From Paenirhodobacter enshiensis (GTDB lineage: Bacteria; Pseudomonadota; Alphaproteobacteria; Rhodobacterales; Rhodobacteraceae), in the NCBI RefSeq assembly GCF_000740785.1, contig NZ_JFZB01000007.1, positions 124,001 through 188,000 on the forward strand: a stretch of DNA of 64,000 nucleotides, given 5' to 3'. Positions 33,907 to 42,613 of the stretch are shown here, in pieces. The notes under the pieces were generated by a model. It was not told the DNA's origin. It saw only the letters and a list, made by a program, of their open reading frames with translations, and did not search any database. How positions within the stretch are numbered: position 1 is the first letter of the stretch; each line of letters starts with the position of its first letter. The translations under genes were made by a program, and so were the position numbers.

Positions 33907-36900
33907 TCACGACGCCTCTCCTTCGTCATGATGGCGCTCGATGTGGCGCAGGATCGTCGCGGCAAGGGCCTCGACATTCCCGGGCCTGAAGTAATGCCCA
34001 TGCGCTCCGGGGATGATCTCGACATCATGGCCGGCAGGATAGGCGGTGCGGAACAGCTGTTCCGGCGCCGCGATGTGCCCGTAGGGATTGAGATAGCTGC
34101 CCGCGCCGAAGAGAAGCAGGGTGGTGCCCGGATAATGGAAGAAGCGGCCCTGTTCCATGAGGATGGTCAGGGCGGCGGTGCGGCCCCGGCGCATCAGTTC
34201 CAGCCCGGTTTCGCGCATCACCAGCCCCCCCTGGCAATTTCCGCCAAGGAACAGGGGGCCGGCCGGGGCGACGGACGTTATCTCGTCGGCATAGAGCCGG
34301 CTGAACGTCGTGAGATTTTCGGCCGTGTATTCGACGGCCAGATGCCCCGAGCGCATTCCGAACAGCGACACCGCATCGTCCAGACTTGCGCTCAGCTGCG
34401 CAAACTCCTCGCCGCCCTGGAAACACCAGAACAGCTTCGCAAGCGGCCGTTCGGTGTTCAGGCTCCGCAACAGTCCGGCCTTGCCACGCCGCTGGCCGGG
34501 CCATGTCGCGAGATGGGGCAGGATCCTTGCGCTCAGCGCCCCCCCGATGTCGGACGCCGCCGGGACGTTCGGGGCCCTGAGCCGGGCATCCACCATCAGG
34601 GCCAGAACCTCGACGGTATCGAAGCCCGCCTCGATCCCGGTATCGAGGGTGATGCCGAAATCGTCCTCGATCGCGAACAGCAGGTTCGCCATCGCCAGAG
34701 AGTCGACCCCCGCATCGCGCAGGCTGTCGCGTGTGCCGGCGACGACATCGGCCCCGGCTTCCTTGTCGATCAGCGCCATGAGCCTCGCCTCGGTCGCGGT
34801 TCCGATGGTGCGCGGCTTCGGCAGTTGCGTCAGATGGGGCGGCACCGGCAGGGCGCTGCGATCGCGCTTGCCATTGGCCGTGCGCGGAATCCCGGGAATG
34901 GGCAGAAACACCGAGGGCACCATGTAGGACGGCAGCCGCTGGCGCAGCCGGTCGCGCAGATCGACCGGATCGGGCGCGGGCACGCCGGGCATCATGACCA
35001 CATGGGCGATCAGCCGATCGGCGGCATGAGCCGAAGAGACGAGCGAGACGGCCGCGTCATTGACGCCGGGCAGGCTGCAAAGGGCCGCCTCGACCTCGCC
35101 GGGCTCGATGCGGTAGCCGTTGGCCTTCATCTGGCTGTCCATGCGTCCCAGACAGATGAATGCGCCGTCTGCTCCGGCTTTTGCCCGGTCTCCTGTCCGA
35201 TAGATGCGGGTGGGGCCCAGGCCGGGGAGATCGACCACCGGGAACCGTTGCGCGGTCAGCTCGGGCTGGTGGCGATACCCCCGGGCCAGCCCGGGCCCGA
35301 ACAGGCAAAGCTCTCCCTCCTGTCCCGGTGCGACAAGCCGAAGGGTCTCGTCCATCAGGCAGGCGCCCATGTTGTCGAAGGGCGTCCCGATGGTGACCGG
35401 CGTGCCGGGCGCGCACCGGGCGAACAGGGCCTCGACCGTGGATTCCGTCGGCCCATAGGCGTTGATGAAGCTGCGGCCCTTGCCCCAGCGTTCGACCAGC
35501 GCGGGAGGGCAGGCCTCGCCCGCCACGATCACATGGGTCAGGTGCGGATGCTCTGCCGGCGGAATGATCGCCAGCGCCGAGGGTGTGAGTGACAGATGCG
35601 TCAGCCGGGCCTGCGCGATGAAGCGGCCGACCGGCGGGCCGGGGACCGCCTGCAAATCCGTGGGATAGACAAGGCAGGCCCCGGCAGCCAGCGTCATGGC
35701 CAGATCCCCCACCGAGACATCGAAGCCGAAGCCGCTGATCTGCGAGACGCGCGCATCGGGCGAGATCTGGAAGTGCCGCGATGCCGCGACCGCGTAGTTG
35801 GCAATCGCGCCGCGCGGGATTTCGACCGCCTTGGGCCGTCCGGTCGTGCCGGAGGTGAAGATCATATAGGCCAGCGCATCCGCCGCGCTTTCCCGCGCGT
35901 CCCAATCGGGGGCAGGGCGGCCGTCAGGATCGGGCAACTGGCCGCAATTGACGAAACCGAGGCCGATGTCGGGCAAGGCAGGGCTTGCGGCATTCACGAC
36001 AACTGTCCGCACGCCCGCGGTTTCCAGCATGTAGCGCAGCCGTTCCTCCGGCAGAGCCGGGTCGAGCGGCACGAAGACCGCGCCAAGCCGGAGAATGGCG
36101 AGAAACGCGCTCACGCGGTCCACCGTCCGGCCAAGGCAGACACCCACGCTGTCGCCGGCGCCGACACCGGCTGCGGCAAGGGCTGAAGCGAGATCATCGG
36201 TTCTGAGGACAAGATCGGCATAGCTGAGACGGCGGTGTCCCATTTCAACGGCGGGCGCCGTCGGCTGCCGCCTGGCGTGCGCGGCGACAAGGTCCAGCAG
36301 GTCGGGCGGTATTGGCCGTCTGTCTCCGATCGCGATACTGGGCATGGTTTCCGGTGCGGACGGGCGCGCGGGCGGGTGCGACAGCGCCTCGGCAAGACGC
36401 CGGGCGAGGGCTGCACCGCTGGCTCCGGCCATGACGACAAGGGTGTCGTCATCCCGCAGATCGTCCTGCACGCGCAACAGCAGCTCTGACAGGTCCGCGA
36501 CGTGCTGGTGCGAAAGCCCCTCGGTTCGGCAGGCATCGGCCAGCGCGGCATCTCCGTCGCCCGCCTGCACGCTCTCGCCAAGCGCCGCCACCGGCAGGAT
36601 GAAGCTGCGGTCGGCCGCCTTCAGGGCCTGAGCGAAGCGCACGGCCATGCGCGTGACGCGGCTGTGCAACTGCGGTTCGAGGATCGCGATCAGCCGTCCC
36701 TGCGTCGTCTCGCGCAGGACGGCCAGCGCGGCCGCGATCTCGGTCGGGTGATGGGCGAAGTCATCGAAGACGCGCAGCTCGCCCGCCGGGGAAACGCGCT
36801 GCAACCGCCGCGCGATCCCGCGGAATTCGCCCAGTGCGCCGGCTGCGGTCCGGAAGTCGATGCCAAGGGTCATCGCTATCCCAAGAGCGCCCATCGCATT

Positions 36901-37737
36901 GAGCAGGTTATGGCGTCCCGGAACGGCCAGAGCGAGCGTGCCCAGGGCGTTTCCATGCAGGAAGACTGTGGCGTCTCCCGCCCCATCCTGAACCGCCCGC
37001 AACGCATTCCCGTCGCCAAAGCCATATGTCAGGGCCGCACAGCGTGCCTGGCCCAGAGCATCGACGACCGCCGGGTCGTCGCCGCAGACCACCGCCCGCC
37101 CCTCGGGCGGCAGCCGCGACAGGAAGTCCGCGAAGGCGCGCCGCAACCCGGTCAGCCCGTCATAGTGATCGGCGTGATCGTCATCGAGATTGGTCAGGAT
37201 GGCATATGTCGGTTGCCACTGCGCCAAAGCGCCATGGGCCTCGCAAGCTTCGGTCACGAAAGGCGCGTCGGGCGCCCCCAGTCGTGCGGGGGCAATGTCG
37301 GGATCTGCAAAGGATGCCCCCAACATATAGCCGAAATCCTCCGTTCCCGCGGCGCGCAGGATCTGGACGACCATCGCCGTCACCGTCGACTTGCCATGGC
37401 TTCCGGCCACGCAGATAGTGCGTCGCCCGCAGATCAGCTCGGCCAGCATCCGGGCGCGGGTCTTGACGGGGATCCCCTCGCGCCGTGCTGCCCGCCGTTC
37501 CACATGGGTTTCGGGGATGGCCGGGCTTGCCACGACACATTGCGCGGCCCGCGCAAGGGCCGGATCCGCGCCCGAAAGGACCGCGACCCCCTGTGCTTCC
37601 AGAATGGCAAGACGTGCAGGGGCGCAGAGCGCATCGCTGCCGGTGACGGAGTATCCTGCCTGTCTGAGCAGAAGCGCCAGAGGCAGCATACCGCTTCCCC
37701 CGACCCCGATCAGGTGCAGCCGCGCGGGGTCAGGCAT
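33907..37737 (-). CDS. MurC/Mpl-type Mur ligase fused to NRPS adenylation-carrier-thioesterase module
   Basis: 1276 residues, start ATG 37737 with AAGGGAG upstream, overlapping the DUF218 stop. Residues ~8-440 form a full Mur ligase: LIGVGGSGMLPLAL, P-loop CVAGSHGKSTVTAM (~111), TNLDDDHADHY (~182), FDDFAHHPTEI (~324). Residues ~465-960 are an adenylation domain: MIFTSGTTGRPK (~622), NAYGPTEST (~757), YRTGDRAK and GRMDSQMKANGYRIEPGEVE (~845-880), ANGKRDR (~950). The carrier phosphopantetheine Ser is in AGVDSLAMANL (~1007). The thioesterase has GGNCQGG (~1163), with Cys as nucleophile, and His in GAHGHYF (~1243). There is no condensation domain. I infer that it activates one amino acid on the carrier and uses the Mur ligase to form an amide with a UDP-MurNAc-like or peptide acid; product unknown. 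Confidence 0.9.
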   Translation of the reverse strand: MPDPARLHLIGVGGSGMLPLALLLRQAGYSVTGSDALCAPARLAILEAQGVAVLSGADPALARAAQCVVASPAIPETHVERRAARREGIPVKTRARMLAELICGRRTICVAGSHGKSTVTAMVVQILRAAGTEDFGYMLGASFADPDIAPARLGAPDAPFVTEACEAHGALAQWQPTYAILTNLDDDHADHYDGLTGLRRAFADFLSRLPPEGRAVVCGDDPAVVDALGQARCAALTYGFGDGNALRAVQDGAGDATVFLHGNALGTLALAVPGRHNLLNAMGALGIAMTLGIDFRTAAGALGEFRGIARRLQRVSPAGELRVFDDFAHHPTEIAAALAVLRETTQGRLIAILEPQLHSRVTRMAVRFAQALKAADRSFILPVAALGESVQAGDGDAALADACRTEGLSHQHVADLSELLLRVQDDLRDDDTLVVMAGASGAALARRLAEALSHPPARPSAPETMPSIAIGDRRPIPPDLLDLVAAHARRQPTAPAVEMGHRRLSYADLVLRTDDLASALAAAGVGAGDSVGVCLGRTVDRVSAFLAILRLGAVFVPLDPALPEERLRYMLETAGVRTVVVNAASPALPDIGLGFVNCGQLPDPDGRPAPDWDARESAADALAYMIFTSGTTGRPKAVEIPRGAIANYAVAASRHFQISPDARVSQISGFGFDVSVGDLAMTLAAGACLVYPTDLQAVPGPPVGRFIAQARLTHLSLTPSALAIIPPAEHPHLTHVIVAGEACPPALVERWGKGRSFINAYGPTESTVEALFARCAPGTPVTIGTPFDNMGACLMDETLRLVAPGQEGELCLFGPGLARGYRHQPELTAQRFPVVDLPGLGPTRIYRTGDRAKAGADGAFICLGRMDSQMKANGYRIEPGEVEAALCSLPGVNDAAVSLVSSAHAADRLIAHVVMMPGVPAPDPVDLRDRLRQRLPSYMVPSVFLPIPGIPRTANGKRDRSALPVPPHLTQLPKPRTIGTATEARLMALIDKEAGADVVAGTRDSLRDAGVDSLAMANLLFAIEDDFGITLDTGIEAGFDTVEVLALMVDARLRAPNVPAASDIGGALSARILPHLATWPGQRRGKAGLLRSLNTERPLAKLFWCFQGGEEFAQLSASLDDAVSLFGMRSGHLAVEYTAENLTTFSRLYADEITSVAPAGPLFLGGNCQGGLVMRETGLELMRRGRTAALTILMEQGRFFHYPGTTLLLFGAGSYLNPYGHIAAPEQLFRTAYPAGHDVEIIPGAHGHYFRPGNVEALAATILRHIERHHDEGEAS

Positions 37738-38293
37738 CGCCCAGATCTCCCTTGAGGGCATATTCACTGATCTTTCCCAGCTCGGCGAAAATGCGCTGCC
37801 GGCCCCTTGCGGTCTGCCACCAGGTTTCCGCGGAGAGATCGCCCGGATCGTCCGGGGGCTGGGCCACCAGCCGTATATCGGCCGGGATATGCCGGCGCAG
37901 GGTCATGATCGCGCGGCGCATGTGAAAGGGTTTGGCGCAGACGGCAAGACTGCGGACCCGTTCCCAGCCCAGCTCGGCTTCGATCAGCGCCGCCCCGAAA
38001 GCCGCGTTCTCGGCGGTATTGCGGGCGGATTTCTCCAGCATCAGTGCGCTTTCCGCCACGCCAGAGGCGAGCGCGTGATCGCGGTAAAAGGACCATTCCG
38101 CCGATCCATCGACGGCCGTTCCCGCGCCGGAGATCAGCAACTTCGGCGCCAGCCCCGCCTTGTGCAGCGCGATGGCCGGGTGGATGCTGCTGATCGTCGG
38201 GCTACAGAAGACGAATGCCAGATCCACGGGCTCCGGAGGGCATCTTTTGAACAGGAAAGTGCTGATGGCTGTGCGGCTGTCGTAGAGATCCAT
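37730..38293 (-). CDS. DUF218 (YdcF/SanA/ElyC-like) family protein
   Basis: A 187-residue protein. It contains the hydrophobic strand LAFVFCSPTISSIHPAIALH, LLISGAGTAV and the family signature SARNTAENAAF, then VCAKPFHMRRAIMTLRR. DUF218 proteins include E. coli SanA and ElyC, linked to envelope and peptidoglycan precursor homeostasis; YdcF binds SAM. No membrane anchor is visible. Start ATG 38293 has GAGGGA 6 bases upstream; an in-frame TTG at 38323 is less likely. Its last bases contain the start of the Mur-ligase/NRPS fusion (8-base overlap), so translation is coupled and a joint role is likely. Confidence 0.8.
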   Translation of the reverse strand: MDLYDSRTAISTFLFKRCPPEPVDLAFVFCSPTISSIHPAIALHKAGLAPKLLISGAGTAVDGSAEWSFYRDHALASGVAESALMLEKSARNTAENAAFGAALIEAELGWERVRSLAVCAKPFHMRRAIMTLRRHIPADIRLVAQPPDDPGDLSAETWWQTARGRQRIFAELGKISEYALKGDLGDA

Positions 38294-38538
38294 ACCGCGT
38301 CCCTCGATTGCGTCGCTCTTCAAGAGGCTGACTTTAAGCGATATCCACCTCGGTGCAATCTACTTGTCGCTCACCATGGCACCCGGTCCGACAGTGCAGG
38401 GGCTTTCCGGGCGCCCGGTGCCATTTCCCGGGTGCCGGATGTGGCGCAGGCGTCCGTTGCCATAGGCCGGCGGTTTTACGTCGTCGAAACTGAAACCTGT
38501 GGTTTCCCGGAAGCTACCCGTTTGCGTCGGGGTCATGA
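38294..38538. other. Upstream region of the DUF218-fusion operon
   Basis: About 245 bases. A minus-strand frame 38360-38536 (58 codons) could encode a small peptide just upstream of the operon but lacks a ribosome site. Otherwise no gene. The operon promoter is expected here but no clear -35/-10 pair was found. Confidence 0.35.
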
Positions 38539-38997
38539 CGCGGGAAGCGATGCGCGGTTGCCGCCTTCGGGGCGCGTCTGCGCGATCTTCTCGAAACACC
38601 GCTGCCGACCGGGGGCAATCCGCAGGAACTGGCGCCTGTAGGCCTGCCGCTGTCTTTTGCCGCCAGGGAATTTCTCTGGCGCTTCTATCCGGCAGTTGCA
38701 GCCGGCCAAGGCGCCGGACGGCCGAGGGAACAGGCTCGGCGCGTGGCTGTAACCTGGGGCGGCGATGCGGCTCTTGTCATCTTCGCGCTGAAGAACAGGG
38801 GGGCGGAAGACTGGCGGGATAAGCAACGGGACGAAGATCCCGGTCCGGCAAACGCGGATGAGGGAATGACGCTGGACGTGGCAGGCCTGAGCACGAAAAC
38901 ATTGCATGAACTTTTGGGCGCCGTGCGTGACAGGGGCTACCCGCCCCGCAGGGTCGTTTCCAGACTTGCCGCAGGCCCGCGCGAGGTGCTCCGCTAG
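38539..38997 (+). pseudogene. Possible gene remnant, ~150 codons without a start
   Basis: An open plus-strand frame reads ...LRDLLETPLPTGGNPQELAP...LSFAAREFLWRFYPAVAA... ...ALKNRGAEDWRDKQRDED... ...LSTKTLHELLGAVRDRGYPP and stops at 38997. It has protein-like composition, but no ATG or GTG gives a full-length start and a stop lies at 38536. Either a truncated 3' part of an old gene or a non-coding open frame. I do not recognise the family. Confidence 0.3.
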
Positions 38998-39148
38998 GGT
39001 CCATTGTCGGCCATGACTTGGAGAGGAGATAGGGTGCCGTTGCCGGGAAACACTGGTTGAGACGAGTGTGATTCCTGCGCGGCCAACGCGGGGTAACAGC
39101 TGGCAGTCGCTGCCATTTTACTTAACAGATTTACTTTGTTGTGATGGA

Positions 39149-39223
<75 letters not shown>

Positions 39224-39338
39224 GCCGTATCGGTCTATCGTCGGCCGATGCGGGGGATTTAGCGGGTGTTCCCGGGGGACGCAAGCGTAAATTTTCACCT
39301 CTCTCGACAGCTTTCGACACGCGCTGTAAAGAAAGGCG

Positions 39339-39500
39339 ATGAACGACAATACCCCCGATCCGAAGCAGCCCAAATCTACCGCTGCGCAGCCCTCCGACAG
39401 CCGCGAAGAGCGTCTGAAGGCGGCTTTGCGCGCGAATCTCATGCGTCGCAAGGCGCAGGTCCGGGGCCGGGCCGCGCAGGACGGGCAGGAGGACGAGTAG
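39339..39500 (+). CDS. Small conserved basic protein upstream of murA, 53 aa
   Basis: The ATG at 39339 has GAAAGG directly upstream. The product, MNDNTPDPKQPKSTAAQPSD followed by SREERLKAALRANLMRRKAQ and a charged tail, is a short, mostly helical, Lys/Arg-rich peptide. Its TAG touches the murA ATG (TAG-ATG), indicating coupled translation. Small proteins of this type precede murA in Rhodobacterales (recalled). Function unknown. Confidence 0.7.
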   Translation: MNDNTPDPKQPKSTAAQPSDSREERLKAALRANLMRRKAQVRGRAAQDGQEDE

Positions 39501-40769
39501 ATGGATTCGATCATCGTGCGTGGCAATGGCCCGCTTTACGGCCAGATCCCGATTGCCGGGGCGAAGAATGCCTGCCTCGCGCTGATGCCGGCGACGCTGC
39601 TGTCGGAAGAGCCGCTGACGCTGACCAATGCACCGCGGCTGAGTGACATTCGCACCATGACGCAACTGCTTGCCTCGCTCGGGGCCGAGGTCAGCGCGCT
39701 GCAGGACGGCAAGGTCATCGCCATGTCGAGCCATGGCGACATCGCCTCGCATGCCGATTACGACATCGTGCGCAAGATGCGGGCGTCGAATCTGGTGCTC
39801 GGGCCGCTGCTCGCGCGGCTGGGTCATGCCGAGGTCTCGCTGCCGGGCGGCTGCGCCATCGGTGCGCGGCCGATGGACATCCATGTCGATGCGCTCGCCG
39901 CCCTCGGCGCCGAGATCGAGCTGCGCGACGGCTATCTGCACGCGGTCGCCCAGGGCGGGCTGCGCGGTGCGGTGCATCAGATGCGCTTCGCCTCGGTCGG
40001 CGCGACGGAGAACTTCCTGATGGCGGCGGTCCTCGCCAAGGGCGGCTCGCGGCTGGAGAATGCCGCGCGCGAACCCGAGATCGTCGATCTGGCGCGCTGC
40101 CTGCGCAAGATGGGCGCGCAGATTTCGGGGGAGGGGACCTCCACCATCGAGATCCAGGGCGTCGACCGTCTGCACGGCGCGACCCACCCCGTGGTCACCG
40201 ACCGGATCGAACTCGGCACTTACATGCTGGCCCCGGCGATCTGCGGCGGCGAGGTCGAATGCCTCGGCGGCCGGATCGAGCTGGTCGAGAGCTTCGTCGA
40301 GAAGCTCGATGAGGCCGGCGTCGCGGTCGAGGAGACCCCGAAGGGCCTCAAGGTGCGCCGCAAGGGCGACCGGATCCGCGCCGTCGATGTGGTGACCGAG
40401 CCCTTCCCGGGCTTTCCGACCGACCTGCAGGCGCAGATGATGGCGCTTCTGTGCACGGCCGAGGGCACCTCGGTGCTGGAAGAGAAGATCTTCGAGAATC
40501 GCTTCATGCACGCGCCCGAGCTGATCCGCATGGGCGCACGGATCGAGGTTTCGGGCGGTCAGGCGACGGTGCATGGTGTCGACACGCTGCGCGGCGCGCC
40601 GGTGATGGCGACGGATCTGCGCGCCTCGGTGTCGCTGATCCTTGCCGCGCTTGCCGCCGAGGGGGAGACTGTGGTGCGCCGGGTCTATCACCTCGACCGC
40701 GGTTATGAGAGGGTCGAGGAGAAGCTCTCGGCCGTCGGTGCCAAGATCGAGAGAATCCGGGAGGAATGA
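39501..40769 (+). CDS. murA: UDP-N-acetylglucosamine 1-carboxyvinyltransferase
   Basis: A 422-residue enzyme of normal length. It transfers enolpyruvate from PEP to UDP-GlcNAc, the first committed step of peptidoglycan synthesis, in the cytoplasm. The N-terminal phrase [19 protein letters not shown] and the active-site loop [15 protein letters not shown] (Cys about residue 118, the fosfomycin target) are intact, as is the C-terminal [16 protein letters not shown]. It is preceded without a gap by a small conserved gene, and its stop overlaps the start of the DUF2948 gene (ATGA). Confidence 0.97.
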   Translation: MDSIIVRGNGPLYGQIPIAGAKNACLALMPATLLSEEPLTLTNAPRLSDIRTMTQLLASLGAEVSALQDGKVIAMSSHGDIASHADYDIVRKMRASNLVLGPLLARLGHAEVSLPGGCAIGARPMDIHVDALAALGAEIELRDGYLHAVAQGGLRGAVHQMRFASVGATENFLMAAVLAKGGSRLENAAREPEIVDLARCLRKMGAQISGEGTSTIEIQGVDRLHGATHPVVTDRIELGTYMLAPAICGGEVECLGGRIELVESFVEKLDEAGVAVEETPKGLKVRRKGDRIRAVDVVTEPFPGFPTDLQAQMMALLCTAEGTSVLEEKIFENRFMHAPELIRMGARIEVSGGQATVHGVDTLRGAPVMATDLRASVSLILAALAAEGETVVRRVYHLDRGYERVEEKLSAVGAKIERIREE

Positions 40770-41245
40770 TGTCGGACGCGCGTTTCGAGGACGGGGGCGA
40801 GGCTCCGCTGAACCTGCGGGCCGAGATGCCCGACGACCTGCCGGTGATCGCCGCGCTGATCCAGGACGCGGTGCTGGGCGTGGCCGATATCGACTGGTCG
40901 CCGCGCCGGCGTCAGCTGTCGTTCCTCATCAACCGGTTCCGCTGGGAAGACCGGGCGGCGGCGGAGCGCGAGAAACGGCCTTACGAGCGGGTCCGCGCGC
41001 TGCTGGTGCTGTCGGACGTGACGCATGTGGCGTCTTCGGGGTTCGACCGCAGTGACCGCGATCTGGTTCTGTCGCTTCTCGATATCGGCTGGATCGCGGG
41101 GCCGGACGGCACCGGGCGGCTCTTGCTGACGCTTTCGGGCGACGGAGAGATCCGGGCCGAGGCCGAATGCCTCTCGGTCGATCTGCGCGATGTCAGCCGG
41201 CCTTATCGTGCGGTCTCGGGCGCGGTGCCGCATCACCCGGAGTGA
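40766..41245 (+). CDS. DUF2948 family protein, 159 aa
   Basis: A cytoplasmic protein of unknown function. It includes [40 protein letters not shown] and [18 protein letters not shown], the expected pattern of DUF2948, which follows murA in many Rhodobacterales. ATG 40766 overlaps the murA stop; a second ATG follows at 40769. In related genomes hisD usually comes next, but it does not here. Confidence 0.85.
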   Translation: MMSDARFEDGGEAPLNLRAEMPDDLPVIAALIQDAVLGVADIDWSPRRRQLSFLINRFRWEDRAAAEREKRPYERVRALLVLSDVTHVASSGFDRSDRDLVLSLLDIGWIAGPDGTGRLLLTLSGDGEIRAEAECLSVDLRDVSRPYRAVSGAVPHHPE

Positions 41246-41337
41246 TCTGCGCGCCGCTTTCGGCATGTCGACACGGTTGATCTTGTCTCACTCATCTGTG
41301 AAGATCGACGGGCAAGGTTTCACACAAGGCCCGAGAC

Positions 41338-41676
41338 ATGTTGAAATTTTCCCTTCCGATCGCTCTGGCGCTGGCCATTGTGGCGGGCTGCACCCATGTC
41401 GACCCGAACAAGGCGCGTCCGGTCACCCTGAACCGGGCGGAAACCAAGGTTTTGACCAAGGCGGTGACGCATGATTTCGGCAATCCGAAGAACGTCGCCT
41501 TCCGCAACCTGCGCGTGCGCGACAACTATTACCCCGACGGCACGGTGATCCGCAGCGTCTGCGGCGAGATCAAGGGGCAGGGGATCGTCGGCGGCGAGGA
41601 CGGTTTCCTCGGCTTCACCCGCAATTTCGAGAATGGCCGCTGGGTCGTGCCGGTGATCGGTCAGCCCTGCTGGTAA
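41338..41676 (+). CDS. Small putative lipoprotein, 112 aa
   Basis: A signal peptide MLKFSLPIALALAIVAG is followed by Cys in the lipobox IVAGC (Cys18), so the mature protein is probably lipid-anchored in the outer or inner membrane facing the periplasm. The remainder (NRAETKVLTKAVTHDFGNPK, CGEIKGQGIVGGEDGFLGFT) forms a small beta domain with two further Cys that could pair. Monocistronic, ~90 bp after the DUF2948 gene. No function is assigned. Confidence 0.75.
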   Translation: MLKFSLPIALALAIVAGCTHVDPNKARPVTLNRAETKVLTKAVTHDFGNPKNVAFRNLRVRDNYYPDGTVIRSVCGEIKGQGIVGGEDGFLGFTRNFENGRWVVPVIGQPCW

Positions 41677-41697
41677 GGCCCGGCGAGGGGGGCGCGC

Positions 41698-42567
41698 TCA
41701 CGCCCCGGAGGGCAGGGCGAACGGACCGTTCGTCCCCGCCGCGCCGAGGATCTCGCCTGCGGCGTGCAGCGCGATCAGATGGGCGAGGATGTTGCGCTCT
41801 GCCGCGGGATGCAGCGGTGCGGCAAGATCGGGATAGAGCATCGCGCGCAGCGTCGGAATATCCTTCGGCCCGCCGGCCAGCGCCGCGAGGATCTGGGCCG
41901 AGCGCAGCCGCCGGTGTGCGTCGAGTTCGTCGATCCGCAGGGTCGGCGCCTCGACAGGAGCGCCATGGCCGGGCAGCAACCGGCGTGCGCCCGTTCCGCG
42001 CAGCCGGGCGAGCGAGCGGAAATAGTCGTTCAGATCGCCCTCGGGGGGGGCGATCAGCGTTGTCGACCAGCCCATGACCACATCGCCCGAGAACACCAGA
42101 TCGCCGAAGCCGAAGCTGAGGTGATTGCCGAAATGACCGGGCGTGTGCAGCGCGCGGACCCGCCAGTCGCCCATCCCGAGTTCCTCCCCGTCGGCGAGCA
42201 GACGGTCCGGGCGAAAGGCGCGGTCGGTGCCCTCGCCCTCGGGCAGACGGCCCTGAAACGCACTCATGGCCGCCGAGCGTCCGGCATCGGCATCGCCGAA
42301 GGCCCAGACCGGCGCACCGCTCTGGCGCGAGAGCGCAGGCGCCCCCTCGGAATGGTCGAGATGGGCGTGGGTGACCAGGATCGCGACGATCCTCTCGCCG
42401 GGATCCAGCCCCTCCGCGATTGCCGCAAGGTGGCCCGCGTCTTCGGGACCGGGGTCGATCACCGCCACCCGTCCGGAGCCCAGCACATAGGTATTGGTGC
42501 CCCGCCCGGTCATTGGCGAAGGGTTCGGCGCCACGATCCGGCGCACCCCGGTGTCGATCCGTTCCAT
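41698..42567 (-). CDS. Metallo-beta-lactamase-fold hydrolase (LACTB2-like)
   Basis: A ~289-residue protein. The metal-binding motif VTHAHLDHSEG and later ligands HTPGHFGNH and LPGHGAPVEAP identify a di-zinc MBL hydrolase. The C-terminal ~80 residues (IDELDAHRRLRSAQILAALA) look like the winged-helix tail of LACTB2-type enzymes. It probably hydrolyses a thioester, lactone or nucleic acid; substrate unknown. The ATG at 42567 has a better spaced GGAAGGA than ATG 42573. It is transcribed away from the histidine kinase gene, 46 bp between starts. Confidence 0.85.
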   Translation of the reverse strand: MERIDTGVRRIVAPNPSPMTGRGTNTYVLGSGRVAVIDPGPEDAGHLAAIAEGLDPGERIVAILVTHAHLDHSEGAPALSRQSGAPVWAFGDADAGRSAAMSAFQGRLPEGEGTDRAFRPDRLLADGEELGMGDWRVRALHTPGHFGNHLSFGFGDLVFSGDVVMGWSTTLIAPPEGDLNDYFRSLARLRGTGARRLLPGHGAPVEAPTLRIDELDAHRRLRSAQILAALAGGPKDIPTLRAMLYPDLAAPLHPAAERNILAHLIALHAAGEILGAAGTNGPFALPSGA

Positions 42568-42613
42568 CGCCATTGTCCTTCCCCCCGGTCGTCGCTGCGG
42601 CTAGGGTTGTGAC

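Noticed and set aside
38360-38536. 58-codon small peptide gene upstream of the DUF218 gene
   Set aside because: The translation looks partly protein-like, but there is no ribosome site and no second line of support; left as a remark only.
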